From positions 1 to 64,000 of the forward strand of contig JAKIUB010000012.1 in NCBI GenBank assembly GCA_021647745.1: a stretch of DNA of 64,000 bases. Direction: 5' to 3'. This DNA is from Paracoccaceae bacterium (GTDB lineage Bacteria > Pseudomonadota > Alphaproteobacteria > Rhodobacterales > Rhodobacteraceae). Positions 9,591 to 18,725 of this stretch are shown here, one piece after another; positions within the stretch are counted from its first letter, which is position 1, and each line of letters starts with the position of its first letter. The notes beneath the pieces were generated by a model. That model had not been told where the DNA came from. It saw only the letters and a program-made list of their open reading frames with translations, and made no database searches. Position numbers and translations under genes: made by a program.

Positions 9591-9728
9591 TTACGCAGCC
9601 TTTCTTTCAAATGCGATGGGGCTTTTGCCGCCTAGCGTAGAATGCCTGCGTCGTGGATTATAGAACCCGTTAATGTATTCTAACAAGACGATAGTGGCGA
9701 GCTGCAATTTTGTGATAGATTTCACCTT
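9591..9728 (-). pseudogene. IS3-family transposase remnant (C-terminal tail of OrfB)
   Basis: On the minus strand an open stretch of 45 codons ending in TAA reads YINGFYNPRRRHSTLGG and then KSPIAFERKAA. This is the signature C-terminus of IS3-group DDE integrases (FYNxxRRHSxLGxxSPxxFE). Nothing of the rest of the transposase is present; the frame decays into non-coding sequence near 9730. Sequence just beyond the stop (GGACCTGTCCGCGTTTAG, about 9554-9571) has the look of an IS3-group terminal end. It is therefore a decayed insertion sequence end. Confidence 0.75.
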
Positions 9729-9747
9729 ACACCTCCGGGGTAGAAGA

Positions 9748-9769
9748 ACGGGGGCCGCCAAGCCCCCGT
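9748..9769 (-). terminator. Hairpin terminator after the DUF882 gene
   Basis: ACGGGGGC (9748-9755) and GCCCCCGT (9762-9769) form an 8-bp GC-rich stem with a 6-base loop. On the minus strand it is followed by TCTTCT. It lies 33 bases past the stop of the DUF882 gene and separates it from the IS remnant. Confidence 0.55.
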
Positions 9770-9802
9770 AAGATGGGATTTTTGTCCCCGGTATTAGGTG
9801 GT

Positions 9803-10363
9803 TTACCGCCGCCAGGTGCGCACTGGCCCGCTATCCATATGGACAAAATTGGAACGGCCATAGCGCCCGACACCGCCCGCATTGGTGGCAATTGCCGCAG
9901 CTGCCATTTGCGAGGTGCTGCGGGTTGAAAGCCGCAGATCGGCCGCCATACCTTTGACGTGGTAAGAGTTCGAGGCCACACCGCGCGAGCGCGAGGCCAG
10001 CATTGCATTGGTGGATGGCGAACGATAGCCCGAAAGCATAAGATAAGGCTCGTCGGTTTCCATCAGGCGGTGGGTCGCGGCAATAATATCAATATTGCGG
10101 CGGTCATAGGCTATCGCTTCATTTTGCCGCCAGTCGCGCATGAAATTGTTGATCTCGGCCATGGACTCATCGATATAGTGCCCTTCGATCCAGTAGATCA
10201 TGTCAATTTGTTCGGATGTTCGCTGGTTGCGCATTCTTACGCGGCGCACATCGCCAGCCCCGCGCAAAACTCCGGCTGCATTGGCATAAAGGGGGGCTGC
10301 TGTCAGGGCGGTAGCGGCGAATGCCCGCAACAGTCCGCGCCGAGAAAAATTACTGCTGTTCAT
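9803..10363 (-). CDS. DUF882 / YcbK-like (MepK-type) peptidase M15A protein
   Basis: This 186-residue exported protein has a twin-arginine-like signal (FSRRGLLRAFAATALTAAP, with an Ala-rich cleavage site). It also has a peptidase M15A/YcbK core with the zinc-ligand pattern SGYRSPSTNAML, HVKGMAADLR and FVHMDSG. Relatives such as E. coli MepK are murein endopeptidases that cut peptide cross-links, so it probably remodels peptidoglycan in the periplasm. It is divergent from the L,D-transpeptidase gene, which makes the kind of cross-links MepK is known to cut, so the two may act together. Start at 10363 is the first ATG and fits the signal peptide. Confidence 0.87.
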   Translation of the reverse strand: MNSSNFSRRGLLRAFAATALTAAPLYANAAGVLRGAGDVRRVRMRNQRTSEQIDMIYWIEGHYIDESMAEINNFMRDWRQNEAIAYDRRNIDIIAATHRLMETDEPYLMLSGYRSPSTNAMLASRSRGVASNSYHVKGMAADLRLSTRSTSQMAAAAIATNAGGVGRYGRSNFVHMDSGPVRTWRR

Positions 10364-10687
10364 TGATATTCTGCCTGTGCCTACTGCGTCATGTTTTTGG
10401 CGCTGGTTTTTTGTGCGCCCGATTTATATTACATTTATGTCATATTATGATTCGCTGACCAAGGCTTTCTTTATCCTATGGGCAAAAAACGGCTCATTGG
10501 GTGCCGTCCAGGGCTTTATCGCACGCAAACGGGGGATGTTCCTGTTGTGTTTCGGTGAGTATGTTGTATTTATGGCACATCAAGGCGAGTTTACCCTTAT
10601 AGGGGGTATGAGTTAAGTGGATGCATCGCCATATCTGGCTTAGATAACAAAAAATTTACTTTTCCAAATATGCAAAGGGTGGCCGAT
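10364..10687. other. Divergent intergenic region
   Basis: This 324-base AT-richer stretch separates the divergent DUF882 and L,D-transpeptidase genes and should hold both promoters. A plus-strand open frame of 79 codons lies in it (10377-10616), but it has no ribosome binding site and no recognisable motif, so I do not call it a gene. I see no clear operator. Confidence 0.5.
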
Positions 10688-12340
10688 ATGTTGACATTAA
10701 CTAGAGAAGCTCCAGCGAAGTTCAACCCTATCAAGATAGCCTCTCTTGTGTTTGTTGCGGGCTTGATGCCGCTTTCTGCCATAGCGCAGGCCGAGAGCAA
10801 CAATTCTCTGGCTCTTGACACAAGTGCGCACGCCCTGATGGTCGCGCTGGAAGGCACCGGCGAAGCTGACTTGTTTGCCTATTACGAGCAAAACAGTTTT
10901 GCGCCTATTTTCAGTGACCAGCCCGCGCGGCTCACAGCCCTGCTTGATGCCATGGGCAGTGCGCTCTCCCACGGGCTTCCTGTGCCCGGGCAGGCCATCG
11001 AAGAGCTGCAAAATGCCATTTCCCTGTCCGGCCAGCCCGATACCGCCGCGCTGCTGGAGATTGTTGCCGCCCGTGCTTATGTTGATTTTTCCACGATGCT
11101 GACCTCGGGCTTGCTAAACCCCCACGATATCTCTCCGCTGATCAATTTTGACACCCTGCGCCCCGAGATTGAAACCCTGCTTGCCAAGGCATCCACCAGT
11201 CTCGGCGATGGTGCGCTCTATGATATGCTGGAGCCGCAAGACCCGAGCTATAATGCCCTGCAAGTCGAGCTGGCCAGTCTGGAAGAATTGGTCGAGGCCG
11301 GTGACTGGGGACCAAAGGTGCCCGCAGGGGCTACCCTGCGCGGGGGAGAAAACAGCCCGCGCGTGTTGGCAATGCGCCAGCGCCTGATCTCGCTCGGCTA
11401 TGTCGGGATCGATGGTGAATCTCCGGCTTATGACGACGCGCTGGTTATCGCTGTCATGGCATTCCAAAGCGACAATACTCTTGATGCTGATGGTATCGTT
11501 GGCCCTAAAACCCTGCTCGCGCTCAATTTAGACCCCTCGATCCAGATGCAGCAGGTTATCGTCAATCTAGAGCGCCGCCGCTGGCTGAACAGAGACCTCG
11601 GCGGGCGACATATCTTGGTCAACCAAGCCTCGTTCATGGGCTATGTGGTGGACGACAACGAACCGGTACTGGTCACCCGCGTAGTTGTAGGCATGCCCGG
11701 GGAAAAATTCCAAACCCCGGAGTTCATTGATGAAATGGACCATATAGTGATCAATCCGAGTTGGTTTGTGCCCCGCAGCATCGCCACGGAAGAGTATCTG
11801 CCCCAGTTGCGCCGCGACCCCGGCGCGCTGACCCGCCAGAATTTTGTCATGACCGCGCGCGGCACCGGCCAGCGGGTTGACCCGCGCCTGCTCGATATGT
11901 CCCAATACTCAAAGGGCAACTTCCCGTTCAACTTGCGCCAGCGGCCTGGCAGCAATAATGCGCTTGGCAAGGTCAAGTTCATGTTCCCCAACAAATACAG
12001 TATTTACCTGCATGATACCCCGGCCAAAAGCCTGTTTAACCGCGACAGCCGCGCTTATAGCCACGGTTGTGTACGCGTGCAGCGCCCGTTTGATCTCGCC
12101 TACACCCTGCTCGCCCCGCAGGAGGCAGACCCCGAAGCAACCTTCCAGCGCCACCTGAACAGCGGTCAGGAAACCAGGGTTAACCTTGAAACACCGGTGC
12201 CTATTTATCTGACCTACCAGACCGTATTTCTCGACGAGGCTGGCAAAATAACCTACCGCGTTGATGTTTATGGCCGGGATACACTGGTTTTTGACGCCTT
12301 GGCGGAAAATGGCGTGACTTTGCCCGAGATTCGCAGCTAA
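10688..12340 (+). CDS. L,D-transpeptidase with peptidoglycan-binding domain
   Basis: The 550-residue protein has a signal peptide (about residues 1-30, ending PLSAIAQA), a scaffold region, and a PG_binding_1 domain around residues 220-275 (SPRVLAMRQRLISLGYVG, ADGIVGPKTLLALN). A YkuD catalytic domain follows, with the active-site motif AYSHGCVRVQRP (catalytic Cys and His). It resembles E. coli LdtD (YcbB), which forms 3-3 cross-links between meso-diaminopimelate residues in the periplasm. I choose ATG 10688 because AAAGGGTGG lies 5 bases upstream; an in-frame ATG at 10670 would put that site within the gene. A MepK-like gene is divergent. Confidence 0.92.
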   Translation: MLTLTREAPAKFNPIKIASLVFVAGLMPLSAIAQAESNNSLALDTSAHALMVALEGTGEADLFAYYEQNSFAPIFSDQPARLTALLDAMGSALSHGLPVPGQAIEELQNAISLSGQPDTAALLEIVAARAYVDFSTMLTSGLLNPHDISPLINFDTLRPEIETLLAKASTSLGDGALYDMLEPQDPSYNALQVELASLEELVEAGDWGPKVPAGATLRGGENSPRVLAMRQRLISLGYVGIDGESPAYDDALVIAVMAFQSDNTLDADGIVGPKTLLALNLDPSIQMQQVIVNLERRRWLNRDLGGRHILVNQASFMGYVVDDNEPVLVTRVVVGMPGEKFQTPEFIDEMDHIVINPSWFVPRSIATEEYLPQLRRDPGALTRQNFVMTARGTGQRVDPRLLDMSQYSKGNFPFNLRQRPGSNNALGKVKFMFPNKYSIYLHDTPAKSLFNRDSRAYSHGCVRVQRPFDLAYTLLAPQEADPEATFQRHLNSGQETRVNLETPVPIYLTYQTVFLDEAGKITYRVDVYGRDTLVFDALAENGVTLPEIRS

Positions 12341-12388
12341 AACAGCCGGAAAGGGTGGCATATTTTGTGCAACCCGTCCGGAGGGGCC

Positions 12389-13483
12389 ATGAGCTTTACT
12401 GTTGAACATATCGCAAAAGAGCTGGGGGCGACCGCTGCGGGTGACCTTTCCTTGTGCCTCACTGGTCCGGCCCAGCCTGAAATGGCCGGTCCCGACCAAC
12501 TCGCCCTTGCCATGACCCCCGAATTTTCTGCCCGCCTGACCGAGGGCAAGGCGCGGGTGGCGATTTTACCTGACGGGGCGGACTGGCAGGCGTTTGGCTT
12601 GCAGGCCGCTATCTTTGCCCCGCGTCCGCGCTATGTGCTCAGCGGGATCAACCGGCTGTTTGCCCCTGCCATTTCGGCCCCACCGGGCATTCATCCCACC
12701 GCGCTGGTATCAGAGGATGCCCGTATCGGGAAAAATGCCTCGATCGGGGCATTCGTGGTGATAGAGGCCGGGGTGGTGATTGGCGAAAATGCCCGTATCC
12801 TCTCGCATGTCTCCATCGCGGCTGATGCGCAAATAGGTGCAGATTGTCTGCTATATCAAGGGGTTCGTATTTGTGCGCGGGTGCAGATCGGCGCGCGCTT
12901 TCTGGCGCAGCCCAATGCGGTGATCGGCGCCGACGGCTTTTCTTTTGTCAGCCCCGAGCCGGGCGCAGTAGATGCTGCCCGGCTCGGCGAACAGCCCAAG
13001 GCCGGTCAGTTTGAGGAGGTCGGTTATGCCCGCACCAATTCTCTTGGCTCGGTAACCATCCTTGACGATGTCGAGGTCGGGGCGGGCAGCACCATTGACC
13101 GTGGAACGATTGCCGATACCGTGATTGGCACGGGCACCAAGATCGACAACATGGTGCATGTCGGCCATAATGTTCAGGTCGGGGCTCATTGCCTTTTATG
13201 TGCGCAGGTTGGCATCGGCGGCAGTGTCGTGATCTCCGACAGGGTGGTGCTGGCCGGGCAGGTCGGGGTGGCGGACCATGTGACCATTGGCACAAATGTG
13301 GTGGCTGCCGGAAAATCGGGCATATCCTCCAACGTGCCACCCAACCGTTTTATCATGGGAAACCCCGCGATCAAGGCCGAAGCTAATGTTGAAAGCTATA
13401 AAGCCTACCGCCGCTTGCCGCGCCTTGTGGCAAAAGTCGAGGAATTGCAGAAACAGGTTTCAAAATTGCGCGGGAATGACTAA
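12389..13483 (+). CDS. lpxD: UDP-3-O-(3-hydroxyacyl)glucosamine N-acyltransferase
   Basis: LpxD adds the N-linked 3-hydroxyacyl chain to UDP-3-O-acylglucosamine from acyl-ACP, the third step of lipid A synthesis. The 364-residue protein has the uridine-binding N-terminal domain. It then has a left-handed parallel beta helix of hexapeptide repeats (about residues 105-325; for example IGKNASIGAFVVIEAGVVIG) with the catalytic His in DNMVHVGHNVQVG, and a C-terminal coiled helix (VAKVEELQKQVSKL). The ATG at 12389 has GGAGGGG 3-9 bases ahead. An ACP gene and a KAS gene follow at once, an arrangement that could supply the acyl donor. Confidence 0.95.
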   Translation: MSFTVEHIAKELGATAAGDLSLCLTGPAQPEMAGPDQLALAMTPEFSARLTEGKARVAILPDGADWQAFGLQAAIFAPRPRYVLSGINRLFAPAISAPPGIHPTALVSEDARIGKNASIGAFVVIEAGVVIGENARILSHVSIAADAQIGADCLLYQGVRICARVQIGARFLAQPNAVIGADGFSFVSPEPGAVDAARLGEQPKAGQFEEVGYARTNSLGSVTILDDVEVGAGSTIDRGTIADTVIGTGTKIDNMVHVGHNVQVGAHCLLCAQVGIGGSVVISDRVVLAGQVGVADHVTIGTNVVAAGKSGISSNVPPNRFIMGNPAIKAEANVESYKAYRRLPRLVAKVEELQKQVSKLRGND

Positions 13484-13505
13484 CTACCTGTGTATGAGGG
13501 CAAAA

Positions 13506-13769
13506 ATGACAGACAATCTTGAGCAAAAAGTGATCGCTATCATCGCCGAGCAAGCGATGCTGACGCCCGAAGATGTTTCGCCCGAGGCGACGCTGGACGC
13601 GCTCGGGGTTGATAGCCTCGGGCTGGTCGAGGCCATCTTTGCCATCGAGGAAACCTTTGATATTCAAGTGCCCTTTAACGCCAATGAACCGGGCGAGAGC
13701 AGCTTTGATATCAGCACGGTCCAGAGCATTATCATAGCCGTTGAAAAGCTGGTGAAGGAGGCTCGATAG
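13506..13769 (+). CDS. Acyl carrier protein, lipid A-associated
   Basis: This 87-residue acidic protein has the ACP fold and the phosphopantetheine site at Ser37 in LGVDSLGLVEAIFAIEE. It is not the housekeeping AcpP by context: it sits 22 bases after lpxD and one base before a KAS II gene. The FAIEETFDIQVPF segment resembles the FAIDxEFGIxxP segment of AcpXL, the carrier of very long or hydroxylated lipid A chains in Rhizobiales. A function as dedicated carrier for a lipid A acyl chain is inferred. Confidence 0.85.
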   Translation: MTDNLEQKVIAIIAEQAMLTPEDVSPEATLDALGVDSLGLVEAIFAIEETFDIQVPFNANEPGESSFDISTVQSIIIAVEKLVKEAR

Positions 13770-13770
13770 C

Positions 13771-14982
13771 GTGACAAGGCGGGTTGTCATTACCGGTATG
13801 GGCGCGGTGTCGTCGCTCGGCATGAGCGCTCCCGAAACCATGCGGGCGATGGCCGCAGGAAAAGACGGTATTTCGGCACTGGAGTTTCAGGATGTCGAGC
13901 GCCTGCAAATCAGGATTGGCGGCCAGATCAAGGGCTACGACGAAACCGAGGTTTTTTCTCGCCCCGAGCTGGCGCTTTATGACCGTTTCACCCAGTTTGC
14001 GGTACTGGCCGCGCGGGAGGCTGTGGCGCAATCCGGCCTTGATGTCTCGGCGGACCCAGACCGCGCCGGTGTGGTGCTTGGCACCTCGGGTGGCGGGCTG
14101 CAAACCCAGAATGAAAATTTTCGCAAGGTCTATCAGGAGGGTAAAAACCGTGTGCATCCCTTTGTGGTGCCGCGCCTGATGAACAACGCCGCCACCAGCC
14201 ATTTGTCGATGATCCACGGCATGACCGGCCCGAGCTATACGGTATCTACCGCCTGCGCCTCGTCCAACCACGCCATGGGGCAGGCCTTTCAGATGATCCG
14301 CTCGGGGCTGTCGGATGTTATGCTGACGGGCGGTTCCGAGGCTATGCTCTGCTTTGGTGGCATCAAGGCGTGGGAGGGCTTGCGGGTGATGTCCAAAACC
14401 GGTTGCCGCCCCTTTTCAAGGGATCGGGACGGCATGGTGCAGGGCGAGGGCGCTGCGGTTTTTGTTTTTGAAACTCTTGAGCGGGCGCGGGCACGCGGGG
14501 CTGGAATACTGGCGGAAATCGCCGGATTTTCCATGACCTCGGATGCCTCTGATATTGTAATGCCCAACCGCGAGGGGGCCGAGCGCGCCATTCGCGGCGC
14601 ATTGAAAGATGCCGGCATGGGGCCAGGCGAGGTCGGTTATATCAATGCCCACGGTACCGGTACTACCGCCAATGATCGTTCGGAGTGCCGCGCCTTGCAG
14701 GCTGTTTTTGGCACTGAAATCGGCCACCTGCCTGTTTCCTCCACCAAATCCATGCACGGCCACCTGATCGGTGCCACCGGTGCGGTAGAGCTGCTGGCCT
14801 GCATTATGGCCCTGCGCGAAGGGGTGATAGCCCCGACCATCAACTATACCGGGCCGGACCCGGAATGTGATCTTGATATTGTGGCCAATATTGCGCGGCG
14901 CGGCAAAGTGGGCGCAACCCTGAGCAATGCTTTTGCCTTTGGTGGCCTAAACGCGGTGATTGCCCTGCGTGCTGCCCCCTAA
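13771..14982 (+). CDS. fabF: 3-oxoacyl-ACP synthase II (KAS II)
   Basis: The 403-residue condensing enzyme elongates acyl-ACP with malonyl-ACP. The Cys-His-His triad is visible: Cys162 in VSTACASSNHAMG, His in INAHGTGTTANDR, and His in SMHGHLIGATGA. The start codon is GTG at 13771, one base past the ACP stop, so the two are tightly coupled, with GAAGGAGG ahead. A FabF placed after lpxD and a non-housekeeping ACP may make a special chain for lipid A rather than serve general fatty acid synthesis, so the symbol reflects the family. A terminator hairpin follows. Confidence 0.9.
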   Translation: MTRRVVITGMGAVSSLGMSAPETMRAMAAGKDGISALEFQDVERLQIRIGGQIKGYDETEVFSRPELALYDRFTQFAVLAAREAVAQSGLDVSADPDRAGVVLGTSGGGLQTQNENFRKVYQEGKNRVHPFVVPRLMNNAATSHLSMIHGMTGPSYTVSTACASSNHAMGQAFQMIRSGLSDVMLTGGSEAMLCFGGIKAWEGLRVMSKTGCRPFSRDRDGMVQGEGAAVFVFETLERARARGAGILAEIAGFSMTSDASDIVMPNREGAERAIRGALKDAGMGPGEVGYINAHGTGTTANDRSECRALQAVFGTEIGHLPVSSTKSMHGHLIGATGAVELLACIMALREGVIAPTINYTGPDPECDLDIVANIARRGKVGATLSNAFAFGGLNAVIALRAAP

Positions 14983-14989
14983 AAAGCCA

Positions 14990-15021
14990 AAGCCGCCGCA
15001 CCAGAGTTGATGCAGCGGCTT
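14990..15021 (+). terminator. Terminator after fabF
   Basis: AAGCCGC (14990-14996) pairs with GCGGCTT (15015-15021), with an inner GCA/TGC helix, and TCATTCAATTATTTT follows. It ends the lpxD-ACP-fabF operon and faces the convergent ialB gene. Confidence 0.6.
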
Positions 15022-15053
15022 CATTCAATTATTTTGGCCCGAAAGGGCGCGCT

Positions 15054-15590
15054 TTAGCGCTCGCCGAGGTCGTTAACCGCTTCGGTAAACCCGCTAAGGG
15101 AAAGCAGCGCCTGCACTGGTTGTTCGGGGGCGGTGATCGCAAAAATATCGATATTGGCAGTGTCTCCAGCCTCGAAAGCCTCTACCTGAGCTGCCGTCAG
15201 GCCGAAGCGCGAAAAGCAGCCCTGCGGCTCGCACCAGCTAAAGGGATAGGCTGCCGGCACCCCTCCGTTTACCATTACAGAAAGCCCGCGCGGCAGCAAA
15301 GTAAGCAGCGGGGAGACCATGACCACCCCGAGCTTGGCCGAAGAATCTTCGGGTAAAATCTGCATGGTTACACTGACAACATTATTGCCCTGATCATCCT
15401 GAGCGACCTGAAACATCCGGCAATCTGTTTCGCTTTCCGAGCAGCGAATTTCCCAGTCGCCATAGCGGGCCACGACTCCGGTTGCCTGATCTGTCAGCTC
15501 CTGAGATGTCGGAAAATTGCTTTCCTGAGCCTGTGCCGCCGAGCCAAACAGGGCGGTTACGGAAAAAATGGTGGCAAGTATGCGGCGCAT
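15054..15590 (-). CDS. Invasion-associated locus B (IalB) family protein
   Basis: This small exported protein has a signal peptide (MRRILATIFSVTALFGSAAQA) and the IalB fold, with paired cysteines in WEIRCSESETDCRMFQV and in FSWCEPQGCFSRFGL that likely form disulfides. IalB proteins occur across alphaproteobacteria; the name comes from Bartonella, and the biochemical role is unknown outside pathogens. I use ATG 15590 because the AGAGGA site is well placed for it, while the ATG at 15599 abuts that site. It converges on fabF. Confidence 0.88.
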   Translation of the reverse strand: MRRILATIFSVTALFGSAAQAQESNFPTSQELTDQATGVVARYGDWEIRCSESETDCRMFQVAQDDQGNNVVSVTMQILPEDSSAKLGVVMVSPLLTLLPRGLSVMVNGGVPAAYPFSWCEPQGCFSRFGLTAAQVEAFEAGDTANIDIFAITAPEQPVQALLSLSGFTEAVNDLGER

Positions 15591-15686
15591 TGGTGTCATC
15601 CTCTTAATAATGGATAGTGTTTCTTGTTGTTGGTGTCAGGTAGCAGGCGCCAAGTCAACTTCCGACTTGGGCTTCGGCAAAATTTC

Positions 15687-15709
15687 GCCCGCTTTTCGGG
15701 CTGTTTTTA
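15687..15709 (+). terminator. Small hairpin with T-run between ialB and the DUF853 gene
   Basis: GCCCG (15687-15691) and CGGGC (15697-15701) form a hairpin followed by TGTTTTTA. It lies in a divergent intergenic region upstream of the DUF853 gene, so it would end a plus-strand transcript that starts in this region, or act as an attenuator. Confidence 0.35.
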
Positions 15710-15771
15710 TGGGGCAGAACCTTATAGAATTTATCCGATAGTAATCAAAAGAAGTTTTTGAGCGAGGGAAG

Positions 15772-17286
15772 ATGAAACAGGACCGGATATTTATCGGCGG
15801 CGGTGGCGAGGGCTACACAACCCCTGAAGAAATGTTGCTGAAATACGCCAACCGTCACGGGCTGATCGCGGGCGCCACCGGCACCGGCAAGACTGTCACC
15901 CTGCAAATTCTGGCAGAAAGTTTTTCCAAAGCCGGAGTTCCGGTGTTTATGGCCGATGTGAAGGGTGACCTTTCGGGCATGGCGGCCGCTGGCTCACCGC
16001 AGCACAAGCTTCATGAAAAGCTGGTCTCGCGGGCAGAAAAAATCGGCTTGCAGGATTATGGCTATGAGGCTTTTCCGGTCACCTTTTGGGATCTGTTTGG
16101 CGAAAAGGGCCACCCCGTGCGCACCACGATTTCCGAAATGGGGCCGCTGTTGCTCTCCCGCCTGCTTGAGCTGAGCGAGGCGCAGGAAGGTGTGCTTAAT
16201 ATTGCGTTTCGTATGGCTGACGAGCAATCGCTGCTCTTGCTCGACCTCAAGGATCTACAATCGCTGCTGGTCTGGCTGGGCGAAAATGCCTCTGCTGTCG
16301 GGCTGCGCTACGGCAATATTTCCAAGGCTTCGATCGGGGCGATCCAGCGGCGGCTATTGGTGTTGGAAAACCAGGGCGCGGCGCAGTTTTTTGGTGAACC
16401 TGCGCTGAAGCTGGAAGATATGATCGCCACCACCCCGTCAGGGCAGGGGCGCGTCAATATCCTTGCTGCGGACCGGCTGATGGGGGCGCCGCGCCTCTAT
16501 GCAACCTTTTTGCTCTGGCTGCTCTCGGAGCTGTTTGAAAACCTGCCCGAGGTCGGTGATCCGGACAAACCCAAATTTGTGTTTTTCTTTGACGAGGCGC
16601 ATCTGTTATTTGATGACGCCCCCAAAGCGCTGATCAACAAGGTCGAACAGGTGGCGCGGCTGATCCGCTCCAAGGGGGTGGGGGTGTTCTTCATTACTCA
16701 GCAGCCCGATGATGTGCCGTCTGATATTTTGGGCCAGCTTGGCAACCGGGTGCAGCATGCGCTGCGTGCCTATACTCCGCGCGACCAAAAGGCTCTGCGC
16801 GCTGCCGCCGAAACCTTCCGGCCCAATCCGCGCTTTGATACTGAAGATGCTATCCGCGATGTCGGGACCGGCGAGGCTGTTGTCTCGATGTTGCAAAAAA
16901 AGGGCGTGCCCTCGGTGGTTGAGCGCACGCTGATCCGTCCGCCATCCTCGCGCCTCGGCCCGCTGGATATGAGCGAGCGCAAAGCCGTGATGGCCCGCTC
17001 CGCACTCGGTGCTGCCTATGATACCGCGATAGACCGCGTATCGGCTTTTGAAAAACTGACGGCACGCGCCGCCGAGGCCGAAGAGCCGGAAGAGACAGAA
17101 AAAAGCGAGTTCAACTCGGCACGGCGCTATTCGTCGGGAAAAACCTATAACGCCCGCAAGCCGGTCAAACGGCGGAGCGATTCTACCGCTGAAGCCTTTG
17201 CCAAATCGTTTTCGCGCTCGTTTGGCAGCAAGCTTGGCAATTCTATCGCACGCGGTGTGCTTGGTTCATTGTTTAAGGCAAGGTAA
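15772..17286 (+). CDS. HerA-like (DUF853) NTPase
   Basis: The 504-residue protein belongs to the DUF853 branch of the HerA/FtsK P-loop superfamily. The Walker A motif is [10 protein letters not shown] (about residues 36-45), Walker B is [14 protein letters not shown], and an arginine-rich finger region is [21 protein letters not shown]. HerA helicases act on DNA ends in archaea with NurA; the bacterial DUF853 clade stands alone and its job is unproven. The last 80 residues are charged and low-complexity ([21 protein letters not shown]). No nuclease partner lies beside it. Convergent with the TRAP operon, with a strong hairpin between. Confidence 0.88.
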   Translation: MKQDRIFIGGGGEGYTTPEEMLLKYANRHGLIAGATGTGKTVTLQILAESFSKAGVPVFMADVKGDLSGMAAAGSPQHKLHEKLVSRAEKIGLQDYGYEAFPVTFWDLFGEKGHPVRTTISEMGPLLLSRLLELSEAQEGVLNIAFRMADEQSLLLLDLKDLQSLLVWLGENASAVGLRYGNISKASIGAIQRRLLVLENQGAAQFFGEPALKLEDMIATTPSGQGRVNILAADRLMGAPRLYATFLLWLLSELFENLPEVGDPDKPKFVFFFDEAHLLFDDAPKALINKVEQVARLIRSKGVGVFFITQQPDDVPSDILGQLGNRVQHALRAYTPRDQKALRAAAETFRPNPRFDTEDAIRDVGTGEAVVSMLQKKGVPSVVERTLIRPPSSRLGPLDMSERKAVMARSALGAAYDTAIDRVSAFEKLTARAAEAEEPEETEKSEFNSARRYSSGKTYNARKPVKRRSDSTAEAFAKSFSRSFGSKLGNSIARGVLGSLFKAR

Positions 17287-17317
17287 AGGGGGGCGTGCGG
17301 CCACGCCTCCCCCCTTT
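17285..17317. terminator. Bidirectional terminator between the DUF853 gene and dctM
   Basis: AAAGGGGGG (17285-17293) pairs with CCCCCCTTT (17309-17317), with an inner CGTG/CACG helix and a small bulge. It sits between two convergent genes and overlaps the DUF853 stop, so it should serve both. Confidence 0.7.
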
Positions 17318-17318
17318 A

Positions 17319-18725
17319 CTAGCCCAATAACAGGTTGGGCAGATATAGCACAATGCTTGGAAAGGCGATCAGACCGGCGATGGTCAGTGCATCCGCTACA
17401 AAGAAAGGCGACGCCCCGCGAAACACATCCTGCACCGAAATTTCGGAATGCACACCGGCCACAACAAAACAGTTCAGCCCGATGGGCGGGGTAATAAGGC
17501 ACAACTCCGCCATTTTAACCACAATAATGCCAAACCATATCCCGACCATTGCGCCAGACATGCCAAAAGCACTATCGGCCGCCAGCACCCCTTCACCACC
17601 GTTCAGCGCCACAATTGCCGGATAAACCACCGGAAGCGTGAGCAGCAGCATGCCGATGGCATCCATAAACATCCCCAGCACTGCATAGGCGAGCAAGATA
17701 AACACCAGCGTCAGCATCGGTGATTGGTCGAGCGAGGTGATCCAGTCTGAAAATGCGCTTGGCAAATCGGCAAAGCCCAAAAACCGCACATAGATCAGCA
17801 CACCCCAGATGATGGTGAAGATCATCACCGTGAGCTTGGCGGTTTCGAGCAGGGCTTCGCGCAGTTGTTTCCAGCGCATGCCGCGGTAAACCGCCATCAA
17901 GAATACCACAAATGCGCCGAGCGCGCCGCCCTCGGTCGGGGTGCCCCATGCGTCGCCGCCAAAGGGGTTATAGATAAACAGGATGATGATGACGACCACA
18001 AACAGGATTGGCAGCGCTGCCGGCAGGCTTTCAAAGCGCTCGCGCCAGGTGAAGCCACCTACGGGTGGCCCGAGCTTTTTCCAGACCATTGCCATGCCCA
18101 CAACCATACCGCCGTAAATTACCGCCGAAAATGCACCGGGTAAAAAGCCTGCCAGTAGCAGTTTTCCGACATCCTGCTCGACAATAATCGCATAGATCAC
18201 CAATATCGCCGAGGGAGGAATGAGCGAGGCCAAGGTGCCGGCTGCGGCCACAACGCCTGCGGCAAAGCGTTTGTCATAGCCCTCGGCCAGCATTTCAGGG
18301 ATGGCGATGCGGGCGAATACCGCCGAGGTGGCGACAGAGGCACCGGATACAGCAGCAAAACCGGCGGTAGCAAACACGGTTGATACCGCCAGCCCCCCTG
18401 GCAGCCAGCCCACCCAGCGCTTGGCGGCGGTAAACAGCGCTTTGGTCAGCCCTGCATAATAGGCTAGAAACCCGATCAGAATAAACGTAGGGATCAGCGA
18501 TAGCGCCTGCGAGGACACTTTCGAGTGAGGCACTTGTCCGGCTGTTTTGGTCGCCACCGTTAGCGCCCACATGAACTGCTCGGGGTCATAGCCCTTTTTG
18601 GCCCAGAATATCCAGATAAGCCCCAGCAGGCCGGCCAGCGCGGCAGCAAAGGCCACCCGCACGCCGATCATTACAAAAGCCAGCAATATGCCTGAAACAA
18701 TCAGGCCAATATCAATCGGTTCCAT
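17319..18725 (-). CDS. dctM: TRAP transporter large permease (DctM)
   Basis: The 468-residue membrane protein has some 12 hydrophobic segments and the DctM motifs FATAGFAAVSGASVATSAVF, AAAGTLASLIPPSAILVIYA and ITPPIGLNCFVV. It is the ion-coupled channel subunit of a tripartite ATP-independent uptake system for small organic acids. The dctQ stop codon and this start overlap by one base, and the binding protein gene is upstream, so it is the last gene of a dctP-dctQ-dctM operon. Confidence 0.95.
   Translation of the reverse strand: MEPIDIGLIVSGILLAFVMIGVRVAFAAALAGLLGLIWIFWAKKGYDPEQFMWALTVATKTAGQVPHSKVSSQALSLIPTFILIGFLAYYAGLTKALFTAAKRWVGWLPGGLAVSTVFATAGFAAVSGASVATSAVFARIAIPEMLAEGYDKRFAAGVVAAAGTLASLIPPSAILVIYAIIVEQDVGKLLLAGFLPGAFSAVIYGGMVVGMAMVWKKLGPPVGGFTWRERFESLPAALPILFVVVIIILFIYNPFGGDAWGTPTEGGALGAFVVFLMAVYRGMRWKQLREALLETAKLTVMIFTIIWGVLIYVRFLGFADLPSAFSDWITSLDQSPMLTLVFILLAYAVLGMFMDAIGMLLLTLPVVYPAIVALNGGEGVLAADSAFGMSGAMVGIWFGIIVVKMAELCLITPPIGLNCFVVAGVHSEISVQDVFRGASPFFVADALTIAGLIAFPSIVLYLPNLLLG

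Noticed and set aside
10377..10616. A 79-codon frame between the DUF882 and L,D-transpeptidase genes
   Set aside because: No ribosome site, no hydrophobic signal that makes sense, and it lies in a divergent promoter region.
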